DNA of 64,000 nucleotides, taken from contig JALMGJ010000003.1 in assembly GCA_023362775.1 (NCBI GenBank), forward strand, positions 581,001 to 645,000, given 5' to 3'. The notes below the pieces were generated by a model. That model had not been told where the DNA came from and did no database searches. It saw nothing but the letters and a program-made list of their open reading frames with translations. This document shows positions 18,723 through 30,015 of this stretch, piece after piece; the stretch's first letter is position 1; each line of letters begins with the position of its first letter. Origin of the DNA: Charina bottae. Lineage: Eukaryota > Chordata > Lepidosauria > Squamata > Charinaidae. Both the position numbers and the translations under genes were made by a program.

Positions 18723-20029
18723 CACACACACACAAAGTAGAAAAATAGATAAAATGCCACCCCTGGCCAGTGACAATTTATCCTGTGCCTGGAGGGAGTT
18801 TGTTATTGAAGGGGAAAAGAAAAGGAATGGGGAAGAGAGGAGGACGAATGGAGGAAGAAAAAAAAAGTTAATTGATCTCTTAAAATAAACTGGGCAGAAA
18901 TTCTCTCCAAATATCCTCACAGATCATGGCCAGGCTTGTAGGCATGCAGAGCAGATAGCTCTTCTTGATGTTTCTCCATTCCTTGACTTTCCACTGTGAT
19001 GTGTGTGAGATGGCATTATGTATGAGATTTCTTAGGATTCTCTAGTTGTGTGTGCCTGTATATGGGTTTGAGAGTGGGAGGAAAAAGATCTCAAGAGCTG
19101 ATTATCGATAATCCCAGGAATTGCGCATCAGAGAAAATGGGAAAATCACACTCCAGTCCTTTGTCTCATCTTTCCCTTTCTCTTAGCAAACTCCCTTTCC
19201 TTTTCTCTTCCACATTGCTCCATCCATTACCCTCTGGTTCTTATGCCAAAATCTATCCTTCCTTCCTCTCAGTCTTCAGCCCTCCCATTCTTGTGGGCCA
19301 ATGGAGATAGGCCCACTTCCATCCTTGAGAATTCTCCAAGGCAGTGTAACTCCCCCAACCCAACTTACTTTGGCAGTTTTGTTGTGAAGCTACAGAATTC
19401 CTTGGTATGCTTGAAAAAATGGGGGTAGTAATCCAAATAATAATCACAGTGTGTTCCCTGTCCTAAGCAAGCTCCCGTGCTTAATTATAATAGGAATGGA
19501 GAAAGAAAGGGCTGTAACTTTGGAGATATTCTGATTAGCCCAATTCATTCTTGGAGTGAGCACAAGGACACTCACTTTTATGAACTGTAATTCATAACAA
19601 AGAATATTTTAAAAAATGAATATCCTTTTGGTTAGCATATAATATCCACAGTTAAGTATGAAGGAGCCATTTCAGTTATAAGTTTTCAGAGTGGTAGAAC
19701 ACCATCTTAACATTGTATCAACTCTGTAAGGAAGGTTAGGGTTTTAAAGCTGACCTTTGCCCATATAAATCCAGTGCCTGAATAGGTACAATGCAATGAA
19801 ATGTCCCATTTTTTTTTCCTCTACAGACATTCAAGACATGCTGGTTTCATGGCTCTTGTGAGTACCTATATCTGCTTATCAGTTTATTCCTGAAACGTTT
19901 TGTCTATTTTTCTAAGACATTTTGACACCGTTCACAAAATAAAGCCTAGAGTGTTGAAGTAACTGAAAAGTAAACTATTTTTTCTAAAATCATTCTTAGA
20001 ACAGCATTGCCTACTGTTCAATATTGTTG
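18723..20029. other. No gene recognised
   Basis: Only short unsupported frames occur (for example + 19050-19310). The sequence is moderately AT-rich, unique-looking and without visible repeats except short homopolymers. It may be intronic or intergenic host DNA upstream of the TNF-like exon. Confidence 0.45.
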
Positions 20030-20075
20030 TAAACTGCCCAGAGTCCCCTTGGGGGAGTTGGGCGGTGATAAATTT

Positions 20076-20159
<84 letters not shown>
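20030..20159 (+). repeat. L2 3' end with (GATA)n(GACA)n microsatellite
   Basis: The L2 end (AAACTGCCCAGAGTCCCCTT, then TTGGGCGGTGATAAATTTGA) runs directly into about nine GATA units (20075-20112) and then about eleven or twelve GACA units (to 20159). GATA/GACA arrays are the Bkm-type repeats known from snake sex chromosomes, but here the array has grown from an L2 tail. Confidence 0.9.
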
Positions 20160-20161
<2 letters not shown>

Positions 20162-20845
20162 ATAGGAGCATTAGACCCACATCTTCAGAGTGTGAGAGAT
20201 TCTTCTTGGTTCATAGATCTCATACTACAATCTAAATTTCTGTACTACCAAGATACACGTCTGTTGTTAAGTTTATGTTCTGTTTCTTGAGAGACAAAAA
20301 AAGAAGCAGGAAAATACTGCATTGCAAACAGATAATAAAATATCCAGACTTCATATGGAGTTAAACTCTGCAAAGTTTGACATTCTCTGATCTTTAGCTG
20401 TTCCTCTTCTGGAGAGTTGATTTCCTAATTTTTTTTAATCAGAGTCCTCTCAGCAGGGCTTGACATTAATTGATGTTTTATTTGCTGGAGCATGCATTCT
20501 TTAGGAAAAACCAAGAAATAATATTCAGAATCCCCTGTGTTACTTATAGCAACAAATAAGATATGGAATTTTGTCTATGAATGTTATAGCTTCTGTCAAT
20601 GACTAGAGCAAAGCAATAAAGGTCAGTGCTTCACCAGGTTTGACATAAGCTTTCAGTTACAGACCTGACATCGAGTTATAACAGCTGGGTAGCCTTAAAG
20701 TTAGCTCTTCTGTATTTTAAGATAAAAAAGGGAATCTACAACAGTAGGCCACTTCTACTCATTACTTAATTGTAGCTGATTAGCAACCATACTGTCAGGA
20801 GCCTTTGTGCGCTGAAAACACAAGTGGCACTTTCAGAAACGTGTG
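20160..20845. other. No gene recognised
   Basis: AT-rich sequence without a frame longer than 60 codons and without repeats I can identify. Confidence 0.45.
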
Positions 20846-20849
20846 TGTG

Positions 20850-21010
20850 TGTGCGCGAGAGAGAGAGAAAGAGCCTTTGAGTCAGTCTTGACTCCTGGCA
20901 ATAACCTAGACAAGTCCTTGCAATTTTCTGGGCAAGATTTTTTGGAAGTGGTTTGCCATTGCCTTCTTCCTAGGCTGAGAGAGAGTGATTGGCCCAAAGT
21001 CACCCAACTG
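20850..21010 (-). mobile_element. Truncated tRNA-derived SINE fragment
   Basis: The words TTGGAAGTGGTTTGCCATTG, CTGAGAGAGAGTGATTGGCC and CAAAGTCACCCAACTGG are those of the CORE-type SINE seen complete at 30.5 and 46.2 kb. The tRNA-like head is missing; a GTGTGTGTGT/GAGAGAGA tract precedes it. Confidence 0.6.
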
Positions 21011-21039
21011 GTTTTAGGAAACCCCTAATCCTCATAACT

Positions 21040-24000
21040 CCAGCAAAGGAGATTGTTACCTTGTCATGGTGCTGGAGCTTGAGCACCTCAATGAAACCAT
21101 GAGCTAAACCGTGAAGGGACACCCAAGACGGGAAGGTTGTGGCAGAGAGGTCAGACTAAATACGATCCCTGGGGAAGGTAATGGCAACCCACCCCAGTAT
21201 TCTTGCCGTGAAAACTAAATGGATCAGTACAACCAGAGATATGTCGGTATACCATCGGAAGATGGGACTCCCAGGTCGGAAGATGATCAAAATGCTACTG
21301 GGGAGGAACAGAGGATACGTTCAACTAGCCCCAGATGTGATGACGCAGCTAGCTCAAAGGCGAAAGGACGGCTAGCGGCCGACGGTGCTGGTGGTGAACG
21401 ACGAATCCGATGTTCTAAAGATCAACACACCATAGGAACCTGGAATGTAAGATCTATGAGCCAGAGCAAATTGGATGTGGTTATTGGTGAGATGTCAAGA
21501 TTAAATATAGACATTTTGGGTGTCAGTGAACTGAAATGGACTGGAATGGGCCACTTCACATCAGATGACCACCAGATCTACTACTGTGGAGAAAAGGACC
21601 ACAGAAGAAATGGAGTAGCCTTCATAATTAATAATAAAGTGGCTAAAGCAGTGCTTGGATACAATCCAAAAAACGATAGAATGATCTCAATTCGAATTCA
21701 GGGTAAGCCATTTAACATCACAGTGATCCAAATATACGCCCCAACCACAGATGCTGAAGAAGCAGAAGTAGATCAGTTCTATGAGGATCTGCAGCACCTA
21801 CTAGATAATACACCAAAAAGAGATGTTATTTTCATTACAGGAGACTGGAATGCTAAGGTGGGTAGTCAGACGACACCTGGAATTACAGGCAAGCATGGTC
21901 TGGGAGAACAAAATGAAGCAGGACATAGGCTGATAGAATTTTGCCAAGACAACTCACTGTGCATAACAAACACTCTCTTCCAACAACCTAAAAGACGACT
22001 TTATACATGGACTTCACCAGATGGTCGACACCGAAATCAGATTGACTACATCCTTTGCAGCCAAAGGTGGCGGACATCTATACAGTCGGTAAAAACAAGA
22101 CCTGGAGCTGACTGTAGTTCAGATCACGAACTTCTTATTGCAAAATTTAGAATCAGACTAAAGAGAATAGGGAAGACCCACAGATCAGTTAGATATGAGC
22201 TCACTAATATTCCTAAGGAATATGCAGTGGAGGTGAAGAATAGATTTAAGGGACTAGATTTAGTAGATAGGGTCCCGGAAGAACTATGGACAGAAGTTCG
22301 CAACATTGTTCAGGAGGTGGCAACAAAAAACGTCCCAAAGAAAAAGAAAACCAAGAAGGCAAGATGGCTGTCTGCTGAGACACTGGAAGTAGCCCAAGAA
22401 AGAAGGAAAGCAAAAGGCAACAGTGATAGGGGGAGATATGCCCAATTAAATGCAAAATTCCAGAGGTTAGCCAGAAGAGATAAGGAATTATTTTTAAACA
22501 AGCAATGTGCGGAAGTGGAAGAAGACAATAGAATAGGAAGGACAAGAGACCTCTTCCAGAAAATTAGAAACATCGGAGGTAAATTCCAGGCAAAAATGGG
22601 TATGATCAAAAACAAAGATGGTAAGGACCTAACAGAAGCAGAAGAGATCAAGAAAAGGTGGCAAGAATATACGGAAGATCTGTATAGGAAGGATAATAAT
22701 ATCGGGGATAGCTTTGATGGTGTGGTCAGTGAGTTAGAGCCAGACATCCTGAAGAGTGAGGTTGAATGGGCCTTAAGAAGCATTGCTAATAACAAGGCAG
22801 CAGGAGACGACGGTATCCCAGCTGAACTGTTTAAAATCTTGCAAGATGATGCTGTCAAGGTGATGCATGCCATATGCCAGCAAATTTGGAAAACACAAGA
22901 ATGGCCATCAGATTGGAAAAAATCAACTTATATCCCCATACCAAAAAAGGGAAGCACTAAAGAATGTTCAAACTATCGAACAGTGGCACTTATTTCACAT
23001 GCCAGTAAGGTAATGCTCAAGATCTTGCAAGGAGACTCCAGCAATTCATGGAGCGAGAATTGCCAGATGTACAAGCTGGGTTTAGAAAAGGCAGAGGAAC
23101 TAGAGACCAAATTGCCAATATCCGCTGGATAATGGAGAAAGCCAGGGAGTTTCAGAAAAACATCTATTTCTGTTTTATTGACTATTCTAAAGCCTTTGAC
23201 TGTGTGGATCATAACAAATTGTGGCAAGTTCTTGGTGGTATGGGGATACCAAGTCATCTTGTCTGCCTCCTGAGGAATCTGTATAACGACCAAGTAGCAA
23301 CGGTAAGAACAGACCACGGAACAACGGACTGGTTTAAGATTGGGAAAGGAGTACGGCAGGGCTGTATACTCTCACCCTACCTATTCAACTTGTACGCAGA
23401 ACACATCATGCGACGTGCTGGGCTTGAGGAATCCAAGGCTGGAGTTAAAATCGCTGGAAGAAACATTAACAATCTTAGATATGCAGATGATACCACTTTG
23501 ATGGCTGAAAGCGAGGAGGAGTTGAGGAGCCTTATGACGAAGGTGAAAGAAGAAAGTGCAAAAGCTGGGTTGCAGTTAAACCTCAAAAAACCCAAGATTA
23601 TGGCAACCAGCTTGATTGATAACTGGCAAATAGAGGGAGAAAACGTGGAGGCAGTGACAGACTTTGTATTTCTAGGCGCAAAGATTACTGCAGATGCTGA
23701 CTGCAGCCAGGAAATCAGAAGATGTCTACTTCTTGGGAGGAGAGCAATGGCAAATCTCGATAAAATAGTTAAGAGCAGAGACATCACCCTGACAACAAAG
23801 GTCCGCATAGTCAAAGCAATGGTATTCCCCGTAGTAACCTATGGCTGCGAGAGCTGGACCATAAGGAAGGCTGAGCGAAGGAAGATAGATGCTTTTGAAC
23901 TGTGGTGTTGGAGGAAAATTCTGAGAGTGCCTTGACTGCAAGAAGATCAAACCAGTCTATACTCCAGGAAATAAAGCCAGACTGCTCACTTGAGGGAATG

Positions 24001-24255
24001 ATATTAAAAGCAAAACTGAAGTACTTTGGCCACATAATGAGAAGACAGGATACCCTGGAGAAGAAGCTGATGCTAGGGAAAGTGGAAGGCAAAAGGAAGA
24101 GGGGCCGACCAAGGGCAAGATGGATGGATGATATTCTGGAGGTGACAGACTCAACCATGGGGGAGCTGGGGATGGTGACGGCTGACAGGAAGCTCTGGCG
24201 TGGGCTGGTCCATGAAGTCACGAAGAGTCGGAAGCGACTGAACGAATAAACAACA
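21040..24255 (+). mobile_element. Nearly full-length BovB (RTE) LINE
   Basis: A leader (about 21040-21215, with AATGGCAACCCACCCC) precedes a single long coding region for endonuclease and reverse transcriptase. The 3' end ACGAAGAGTCGGAAGCGACT and tail AACGAATAAACAACAAAAA end near 24255. It is divergent from the other BovB copies here (for example GGAAGCGACTGAACGAAT rather than GGACACGACTAAACGACT), so at least two BovB subfamilies are present. It is broken by two frameshifts. Confidence 0.92.
21219..24249 (+). pseudogene. BovB endonuclease-reverse transcriptase, two frameshifts
   Basis: The first frame (21219-23132) has the apurinic-type endonuclease: GTWNVRSM, ELKWTGMGH, ITGDWNAKVGS, WTSPDGRHRNQIDYIL and SSDHELLIA. 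It then enters RT block 1 (IPIPKKGSTKECSNYRTVAL). A frameshift near 23030 moves the reading to 23048-23935 with FRKGRGTRDQIANIRW, CFIDYSKAFDCVDHN, VRQGCILSPYLFN and the catalytic box RYADDTTLM. A second frameshift near 23920 moves the C-terminal domain to 23902-24249 (YFGHIMRRQDTLEKK, WRGLVHEVTKSR). Catalytic residues are intact. The usual RTE protein is about 1,000 residues, which the three pieces together span. Confidence 0.9.
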
Positions 24256-25240
24256 AAAATCCTCATAAGGAACACTTTTGAAAGTGTTTGATTGTACCAG
24301 TTCTTAGCACAACCCACCTTTTCAGAGCTCTCCTGCATCCCCTTCCCCAATTAGTCTATTAAAATAAAGTTTCATTGTAATCCCAAATATTTCTTATACC
24401 TACTGTACTCTTACGTTACATGCCAAATTATTTCCAGTTCAAACCAAGTTAATTAATGAGTAACAAGTAATAGACCCCATATTTATGAGCCAAGAAATGA
24501 ATGGAATAGATCTTCTCTTCTATCTCTCCCATTCTACTGGGAAGTACCCCAAACCTGCAGAATAAAAGAAAACCCAGGCACCTACCAAGAGATGCTGCTT
24601 CCCATGCTAAGCCACCCATTCTGCCTCAAGTACTTAAGTCAGAGCTACCATATCTTGGTTGCAAAAATCTGGTCAAGTACTAGATGGCCATAAAAAGTTC
24701 ATAGTTTTATATCTCTTTGTGGCCATTTAGTACTTGTTCAGCACTTGGCAGCCCAGATCCAGCAGCCCTAAGGAATAGAAAAGATCAATAATTTATAGCA
24801 GCAGGTGGCTATAACCAGTAGATGGCACCAGAGATCTATAAAAATCTAACTCTTTGCTTGCATCTAATGGTCCTCCAGAGTTTTGCAGCTTAAATATGTG
24901 CCACTACTAGTAAACCTACAACAAATAGTAAACGGATTGTTTCCCACATTGCAGCGTACAGTATGGAAGATTTCTGCTGCTTGCACTGTGGCTGCTGGCC
25001 AGTTGGCCAAGATATGCTCCTGGCAACTGGGATATTTTTCTGATTTTAGGATGGGACCTGGCACCTGGGATACCCCTCCAAAACTGGGACACTTTAGTCA
25101 CCCTAGAGTGGTGTATTGTGTTTAAAAATGAAAATATTCTATTATACATTTTAGGATCCTGCAGAAGCCTGTTCTTTTTTTTTTTTTTTTTGCAATGAAA
25201 ACTGTTTTACTCAGAAGAGAATTAAAATAGTTATTTCGTC
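24256..25240. other. No gene recognised; one possible hAT end
   Basis: Mostly unique-looking AT-rich DNA. At about 24985-25107 the block ending AAAACTGGGACACTTTAGTCACCCTA resembles the right end of the hAT element at 6.87-8.40 kb (GGGACTGTCCCATT...GGTCACCCTA), so a decayed relative may end near 25107. A T-run lies at 25173-25190. Confidence 0.45.
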
Positions 25241-25242
25241 TA

Positions 25243-25407
25243 GTGCAGAGCTTTCCAAACTGTGTTGCGACAAAACCCGGAAGTGGACGTGCACAGCGGC
25301 GGCGGCGATGGCAACGGCGTGCCATCAGCGCTTCCGGGTTTTAGTGGAAAACATGAGGCCGCTGCCGCCGCCGCCATGCATGCCGCCGCCGCCACGCACA
25401 CCCCCTG
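25243..25407 (+). mobile_element. hAT left end with CGG/CCG-rich body (truncated)
   Basis: CAGAGCTTTCCAAACTGTGT at 25243 is the same terminal repeat as the MITE at 10675. It is followed by CGGCGGCGGCGATGG and GCCGCTGCCGCCGCCGCC triplet-rich sequence within an inverted pair of CCGGAAG/CTTCCGG words. No matching right end is found before the AT-rich tract at 25430-25510. Confidence 0.65.
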
Positions 25408-25559
25408 AAATATTTTGCTGCATATAAATAAATGTATTTATTTATTTTATTAAATTTATATTAAATTATATAAATTTATATTTATATTATTTATATAAAT
25501 AAATACTTTTGTATTTTCCTTTTGATTTCCCCAACCCCAATCTTACTTATGTATGAAAG

Positions 25560-25930
25560 CACCAGTCACTGCTTCAGCAACCCAGACATCTATCAGCTGG
25601 AAATGGGAACACAACTGCGATGATTCAACAGTGCAAGTGGATGCTGGTAACTATGGACTGGAAATCTTGGAAACTGGCATGTATTTTGTCTACATTTATG
25701 TGGCCCGTACAGAGGATGGCTCTTTTGAGGATTCATTCACCGTTCAGCTGAAGGCAAATTCCAGCGAAGTCCCCCTCAGCCTTCTCAAAGGGGTTGATGC
25801 TCCCCGTGCTTCTGTACATATGGGGAGGCCTTATTTCCTGAAAAATGGGATAAAGTTGAACTTGGACATTAATGCAGGACTGACACATATTGACTGTATC
25901 CTTACATATTGGGGAATCTTTAAAATCTGA
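25560..25930 (+). CDS. Terminal exon of a TNF-superfamily ligand, TNFSF18 (GITRL)-like
   Basis: A frame to the TGA at 25928-25930 encodes about 122 residues of a TNF homology domain. The strand A'-to-C block YGLEILETGMYFVYIYVA matches the KLEILQNGLYLIYGQVA type seen in GITRL. LHM-like SVHMGRPYFLKNGIKLNL and the C-terminal YWGIFKI fit the last strands of TNF ligands. These proteins are type II membrane ligands acting as trimers on immune-cell receptors. A pyrimidine-rich tract (25510-25545) precedes candidate acceptors at AG 25558-25559 or 25564-25565, so the exon start is uncertain. There is no upstream exon with a membrane segment that I can support in the window. It is the only host-like coding exon seen. 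Another member (TNFSF4, TNFSF15) remains possible. Confidence 0.72.
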
Positions 25931-26554
25931 GATGAAGATGAGATTCTACTAGCTTCTTCTACTTAACCCAAAAGGTTTGTAGGAGAAATTGCTGCTGAGA
26001 GAGATGCTGGATTTCTCAGCAACCCATGCTAGTGTTTCCTGTATTACTCAGGCTTCCTGTTACCCTTTGCATCTGGTTCTATATAATGCCAGTACGGTAG
26101 ACTGATTAATCTGACCCTTTTGCATAAGGGAAACACACTGCAGAACTCTGACTTATGTAATACCACCCAAAGAGTAAACTTAACACATTATTAAAGTTTA
26201 TTGTGGTTAGAGGCTTGGACACTACATGTATAGAGCTGTTAGAATAAGATGCAGTCTTGGCTATATCTATTTTTAGTACTTAATGCTGCTTTAAAATGTT
26301 CTCATATACGTATAACTACAGTAATTTGTACAGTTATGATTGCAAGATAAATATTGTAATTCCTTTGTGTCACTGTAAATTTTCTAGTAATTTTTCAAAA
26401 TTCCATCTTTTTTTTTAACTATTTCATTTTCTAAAACTAAATACCAGGAATACTTTGAGTTTGAAAATCCAAATAACAAGAAAAGATATATAAGAAAAAG
26501 AAATACTGAACAGATGTTTAATTGCACTTGAAAAATGTAGCTAAAAATAATAAA
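25931..26554 (+). other. Probable 3' UTR of the TNF-like gene with AATAAA at 26549-26554
   Basis: The stop is followed by about 620 bp of AT-rich, repeat-free DNA ending in AATAAA (26549-26554). This is the first clean polyadenylation hexamer after the stop. Its length and AU-richness are normal for a cytokine message. No transcript data support the end point. Confidence 0.45.
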
Positions 26555-26867
26555 AGATTTACAGCTTCTTAGACATTTATTATATTTTTTTCTTTCTTCC
26601 TAGTGAAGTTTCTTAATTTCACCAGCATACATAGCATATTTATTCAGTTTATTTTTTAGTAGATCATCAAGAGGGTGATTTTTTAATAATATTTAGAACC
26701 CAATCTAAATTTTATCAAACACTGCGATTTATCAATCGTAAATTCTGATCTCAAAAATCTCTGATTCTGGCACTAACTGAGCTGAAAAGAAAACCAACTT
26801 GTCTTAAACTCTTGTTCATTTATTGTAACTCCCTAGCTCTTGCTATTCTATTTGAACATACATTTTT
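26555..26867. other. No feature recognised
   Basis: AT-rich spacer between the putative polyadenylation signal and a BovB 3' end. Confidence 0.4.
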
Positions 26868-27170
26868 GTTGTTGTTCAGTCGTTTAGTCGTGTCCGACTC
26901 TTCGTGACCCTATGGACCATAGCACGCCAGGCCTTCCTGTCCTCCACTGTCTCCCGGAGTTTACTCAAATTCATGTTCGTTACATCGGTGATGCTATCTA
27001 ACCATCTCATCCTCTGCCGTCCCCTTCTCCTTTTGCCTTCAGTCTTTCCCAGCATCAGGGTCTTTTCCAGTGAGTCCTCTCTTCGCATTAGGTGGCCAAA
27101 GTATTTGAGCTTCAGCTTCAGCATCTGTCCTTCCAATGAGCAGTCAGGGTTGATTTCCTTTACATACTGA
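26868..27170 (-). mobile_element. BovB LINE 3' end (5'-truncated)
   Basis: On the - strand the frame reads NPDCSLEGQMLKLKLKYFGH, EDSLEKTLMLGKTEGKRRRG and RKAWRAMVHRVTKSRTRL, then the BovB 3' end AGTCGGACACGACTAAACGA with tail CTGAACAACAACAAAAATG. It belongs to the same subfamily as the copies at 54-58 kb. Only the C-terminal domain remains. Confidence 0.9.
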
Positions 27171-27929
27171 CACTTTTGTACAGACTGTAAAACTCCAGTG
27201 AGAAACTTTGAAGCCACCCTCTCCAACAAAGCTGCTGCCCCTTTCTTTTGCCACTCTGCAGATTTCCAGTCTAAGTCACCCTTCTAGAGCAAAGGTGGGA
27301 GTCCTCTGGCCCACAGGTGTATTCTTGTGCTCTGCATCAGTCACCGTACAGCTTGGACCTGGGCTTGTCAACATCTGGAGGGCCACAGGTTCTGCTGTCC
27401 TGCTGTAGAATGATTCTTTTAAAAAAATAATTGTTGTTTTGGACTGCCCAAACTGGAAAGGTTGTTCTTACACAAAAACCTGGAAGCTATGAACTTTGGA
27501 GGCATGATTCTTTCAAAATAAATTTGTTGTCCAAATTTGTCCAAATTCTGTCCATTATCAATTATCAGCCATTTTCATTTAATTTCATTTAAGCAAAAAT
27601 ATGTTGATTTTGGAGCAGGATTTGACTCACCTAAATGGGATATTAATTAAGGTAATGACTGAATAAATTGAACTGATCTCAGTTTTCTGGAATGGATGCA
27701 AATTTGGAGAGGAATTAATTAGCTTTCTTATGTGAAATGTAATTTCTAGCAATTTTATCTACATTTCAAGAAATACAAATTGACAGTTCTTTATATTATA
27801 CAAACCAGTGCTCTACAGTCTTGGGTCTTTAAGCATCTACAAATGCCTTTAACATAATGATTCTCATCTGACTCCTGTAGCTAACTTTCTGAGATTAAAA
27901 TATTCTTGTCCTCAAATATTCACAGAATA
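27171..27929. other. No gene recognised
   Basis: A block at 27290-27405 (AGGTGGGAGTCCTCTGGCCC, CATCTGGAGGGCCACAGGTT) is repeat-like, but I cannot name the family. The rest is AT-rich with no frame. Confidence 0.4.
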
Positions 27930-28330
27930 GTAATAGTAATAGTAAAGTTTATTGTTGTAACCACAGGTCATAACATAAGAATGCAATAAAATACAATAAA
28001 ATATAATAACATTCAACAATAAAATGAAATTATAAAATAAAATAATGAAAGAAGCATTAAATATATAAGAAAAAGGTTACAGCAAAACAGAGCCAGAGCT
28101 ACAACTCAGAGCTTAAATATTTCTTCCTAAATTTAAGTGAGAGCAGAGCAAAAGTAGCAACTTGGTTGCTAACAGTTGGGAACACATCTGCAAGAAGATA
28201 AATCAGTTTTTCAACATCAGAGCCCTTGAGTTCATCAGTCATTAATAATTTAGCCCTGATCTCGTTATAAATGGGGCAGTGGAGGACATAATGGATAACA
28301 TCCTCCACTTGACCATATTCACAGAATAGA
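27930..28330 (-). mobile_element. 3' end of an unidentified non-LTR element
   Basis: The - strand frame (28308-28099) reads EDVIHYVLHCPIYNEIRAKL followed by a short helical tail ending KYLSSEL. The His-Cys arrangement with an upstream Cys resembles the zinc-knuckle-like C-terminus of several LINE proteins (pattern ... C ... H ... C-P). It ends with AT-rich sequence and a (ACTATT)n-type tail at about 27930-27945, as expected of a 3' end. I cannot assign the clade. Confidence 0.45.
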
Positions 28331-28745
28331 TTTCAAACTCTGATGGGTTTTTTACCTCAACCCAGATACAACAAGCAATCCTCTCTGCACTATAAGGGAG
28401 AAAGTTTGGTTTTCATAATGACTGAAAGTCCCATTTCAGAACAAGCTATTTCAGAACAAGTTATTAAAATGAACCATCTCTGAAATCAGAAAGCCTGATA
28501 TAAATGGCACCAGCCATTCTTTTAATGTATCTGTAATGGATACCTCTAGCAAGGCAAGCTTTAACTTACTTCCTTCTCTCTCTAGAAAGGAAACATAGGA
28601 GGACCAGTCAGCTAAATCTCTGAACAAACACAACTTCCCTCCCCACGAAATTAAATAGAAGTTTGCTAGAGGCTTTTGTTCTGTGAATCTTTGCAGCAGC
28701 AGCAGCAGCAGCTGTAGGCAGAAAAATTGCTGCAAGGAACCTATT
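28331..28745. other. No gene recognised; short (CAG)n run
   Basis: A GCAGCAGCAGCAGCAGCAGC run occurs at about 28692-28712. No frame or family is recognisable in the rest. Confidence 0.4.
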
Positions 28746-28749
28746 CCTC

Positions 28750-29055
28750 TGGAACTTGGATCGGCCCCTGCCTTTCTGGCCTTTAGGAAGGGCCTGAAGA
28801 CTTGGCTGTGTCATCACGCTTGCGGGTCCGGCAGGAGTGGTGAGCCTTGGCAATGGCTACATTAAATGGCTATACGATTTATATTCACCTGCTGTTTTAT
28901 GTTTTATAGTATTTTTAATCATGGTTTTAGGATAGTTGTATGCTGTTGTCTTTATGTATAATTTACTGTTTCTGTTGTTGTTTTAGTTGTTGCAAGCTGC
29001 CCAGAGTCACACTTGTGAGATGGACGGCTATACAAATTTAATAAATAAACAAGTT
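28750..29055 (+). mobile_element. L2 LINE 3' end
   Basis: The + frame AFLAFRKGLKTWLCHHA is the C-terminal block of L2 ORF2 (compare LTFRKSLKTWLCRLA at 44.8 kb). It is followed by a 3' UTR and the conserved end GCAAGCTGCCCAGAGTCAC with AATAAATAAACAAG. Confidence 0.8.
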
Positions 29056-29089
29056 TCATATATTCTGTTCATATACTATTTATTTCCTA

Positions 29090-29748
29090 CTTAGATTTAC
29101 AGCCCGCCTTTATCTCCAGGAGCAAGTAGGACAACGATCTGATAAAAGAAATACGAGTCTGGGCCAGAATCTGAGACTGTAACCTAAGAAAGCGTCTCGC
29201 TCCCTAGTTCTCAGGAAGATAAAGGAAAGGAAGGGGGAAGCACATTCAAACTTGCAAGATTCTGTTACTATAACCTTCTAATAAAAGGAGCATTGGCATG
29301 CAAAAATTTTGGATCCAAATACACACATTGATACAGAGGTTTTTAAAGATTAATATATAATTGAAGCCAGAACTTTTCCTTTTAAGACTGATAGATACAC
29401 AGTTAGAAAAGAGGCATAGAAGATTATTTCAATATATGATTATTGCAGCGAGGTTATTATGTGCGCAAGGATAGAAAGATTCAGCATTATCCACCATGGA
29501 GGAATGATTGGTGAAATTGACAGAAGTTGCTGAGATGGCCAAACTGACTTCTTTGATTAGAGAAAGGTCATTATTGACATTCATCAATGACAGGAAACAC
29601 CTTATGGACTTTTTGCGTAAAAAAGAAAATGATTTTGTGACTTATGGTTTTGATGATTAGAAAGGTTATAGAAAGAAGGGAATTATGATGTAATCTTAGA
29701 GAGCGGTTTGATTAGAATTGTATGTATAACTGAGGAAGATCAGAAGCT

Positions 29749-29790
<42 letters not shown>

Positions 29791-30015
29791 TGTTTTCTGT
29801 TCTTTTGTTTTCTTTTTTCTATCTCCTTTTTTCTTTGTTTCTTCTTATCCTTTCTTTTCTTTTTTGCTTTTTCACATTTACTATTTTTTTTTCTTTGAAC
29901 ATATTTCCTACTATATATGTAAAATCTTTTAATAAAAATTATTTTTTAAAAAAGTAGCACTAGCAGGCATGATTTTGGTTTCCTAGTCTGGTCTACCTTA
30001 AAGGGCTGACACTTC
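29090..30015 (+). mobile_element. LTR fragment split by an L1-like 3' end
   Basis: 29120-29298 and 29955-30013 together match the 3' part of the LTR at 31.26-31.53 kb: ACTTGCAAGATTCTGTTA, then AATAAAAG, then GTCTGGTCTACC and the end GGCTGACA. Between them (about 29299-29954) lies an L1-type 3' end with - or no clear target duplication beyond the imperfect pair AGCATTGGCA and AGCACTAGCA. The left end of the LTR is not defined. Confidence 0.6.
29299..29954 (+). mobile_element. L1-like LINE 3' end
   Basis: The + strand contains decayed C-terminal ORF2 words (EVAEMAKLTSLIRERS, FINDRKHLMDFLRKKENDF) typical of the end of L1 ORF2. It is followed by a TA microsatellite (29759-29788), a T-rich 3' UTR, and a tail AATAAAAATTATTTTTTAAA. 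It inserted into the LTR fragment. Confidence 0.7.

Noticed and set aside
19050..19310. A + strand frame upstream of the TNF-like exon, considered as an earlier exon
   Set aside because: There is no membrane segment of the expected type, and the Ser/Leu-rich sequence matches no TNF ligand N-terminus.
20075..20159. GATA/GACA array as proof of a sex chromosome
   Set aside because: A single short array attached to an L2 tail is not evidence of sex linkage.
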